Below, one piece after another: positions 63,431 through 64,000 of a stretch of 64,000 nt of DNA; the stretch's first letter is position 1; each line of letters begins with the position of its first letter. Source of the stretch: Sulfuracidifex tepidarius. GTDB lineage: Archaea > Thermoproteota > Thermoprotei_A > Sulfolobales > Sulfolobaceae. The position numbers and the translations under genes are program-made. The notes under the pieces are model-generated. The model was not told where the DNA came from and did no database searches. It saw only the letters and a list, made by a program, of their open reading frames with translations. The stretch is from positions 1,254,875 through 1,318,874 of the forward strand of contig NZ_AP018929.1 of assembly GCF_008326425.1 (NCBI RefSeq), in the 5' to 3' direction.

Positions 63431-64000
63431 TCATTCTTCTCTTCTCTGAGTGTTCTCTAACTTTCTCATCTCTTTCTGGATCTTGTTTCTCTGCCTGCTC
63501 TCTATGAAGTAGGCTCCAGAGATTCCAACTACATATAGACTTGAAAGTATTATACCTATGATAGTCTCAACTACTCCTCCAGTAGTACCAGGAGATATTA
63601 TCCACGCGATTATGAAAGAACCCAGTATTCCCCATCTCCAGTTCTTCTTCCACGTAGAAGCCTTGACTGCACCTATATAGGTCAGAACGTCCATTACTAG
63701 AGGAAACTCGAATGCTATACCTGTCACGAAAAGCATTGTCATGATTATGTTCACGAATGCTCTAAGTCCTAACGTAGGGGCTACCGCACCTCCGAACTGA
63801 TTAACGTAAAGGATTATGAACTTCAGCATGAACGGAATTATAACTAAATACGCGAATGAAGCTCCTGCGCCGAAGAGCAGGAATGCAGGCAAGAGGAACC
63901 ATTTTATCACTTTCTTCTCTCTTTCGTATAGACCAGGGGAAACGAAAGCCCAGATTTCCCTCACTATTATGGGCATTGCAAAGAATGTGGCCAAGAAAAG
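63431..64000 (-). CDS. tatC: Sec-independent translocase subunit TatC, partial
   Basis: TatC receives twin-arginine signals for folded-protein export. PIIVREIWAFVSPGLYEREKK is the conserved cytoplasmic loop (FxxPGLxxxE) and GIAFEFPLVMDVLTYIG is the FExP-like TatC segment. Five membrane helices are visible. The frame remains open at the window end, so the N-terminus with helix 1 lies beyond 64000. The C-terminus is a basic cytoplasmic tail. Confidence 0.85.
   Translation of the reverse strand, partial: LFLATFFAMPIIVREIWAFVSPGLYEREKKVIKWFLLPAFLLFGAGASFAYLVIIPFMLKFIILYVNQFGGAVAPTLGLRAFVNIIMTMLFVTGIAFEFPLVMDVLTYIGAVKASTWKKNWRWGILGSFIIAWIISPGTTGGVVETIIGIILSSLYVVGISGAYFIESRQRNKIQKEMRKLENTQRREE

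Overview
The window comes from a Sulfolobales crenarchaeote of moderate GC content (Metallosphaera/Acidianus-like; the genus is inference). The basis is an slaA-slaB S-layer pair, tRNA genes without encoded CCA, leaderless genes 25-30 bp behind TATA boxes, internal SD motifs of the GGTGA type, SSV-type integrase relics at tRNA genes and a divergent glycogen cluster.

Layout. 1-10.8 kb is core chromosome: moeA/mobA, a Dph6-like ATPase, an S-adenosylhomocysteine-type deaminase, two glycosyltransferases and a two-gene glutamate synthase. 10.8-17.7 kb holds tRNA-Gly, slaB, slaA and a Ser/Thr-rich surface protein. About 18.0-38.0 kb is an accessory region. 38.1-57.2 kb is chromosomal: divergent genes, pyruvate kinase, a ThiS-like/HEAT/FAD-oxidase operon, the glycogen cluster and a sugar transporter. 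57.5-64 kb has the intact tRNA-Asp, a broken PaREP1 gene, an amidohydrolase, a cobalamin/siderophore-type ABC transporter and tatC, which runs off the window.

The accessory region is bounded by direct repeats of a tRNA-Asp 3' half (18180-18221 and 37193-37237). It carries an intact tyrosine integrase, a large TraD/HerA-like ATPase carrying a nuclease-like domain, winged-helix and ribbon-helix-helix regulators, and a tight operon of ten small genes. It also has a 1.6 kb gene-free stretch starting with six perfect-period 11-bp iterons. A 16-bp inverted repeat (TAAACT-GGGG-AGTTTA) recurs eleven times across both halves. Two SSV-type int(N) relics lie outside it, one running into tRNA-Ala. An AT-rich block at about 20.5-25.4 kb, with two MFS transporters and a HAD phosphatase, seems to interrupt the element.

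The most striking content is three box C/D sRNA genes inside this element (18807-18872 minus, 19351-19427 minus, 30277-30342 plus). Each has paired C/D and C'/D' boxes, a GC-rich closing stem and a TTTAAA box about 28 bp upstream. Two of them share an almost identical promoter. Several guides resemble complements of universally conserved rRNA segments. A mobile element carrying its own rRNA-methylation guides, together with a dispersed palindrome and iterons, is the best candidate here for an undescribed system. All reading was by eye; no searches or folding were run.
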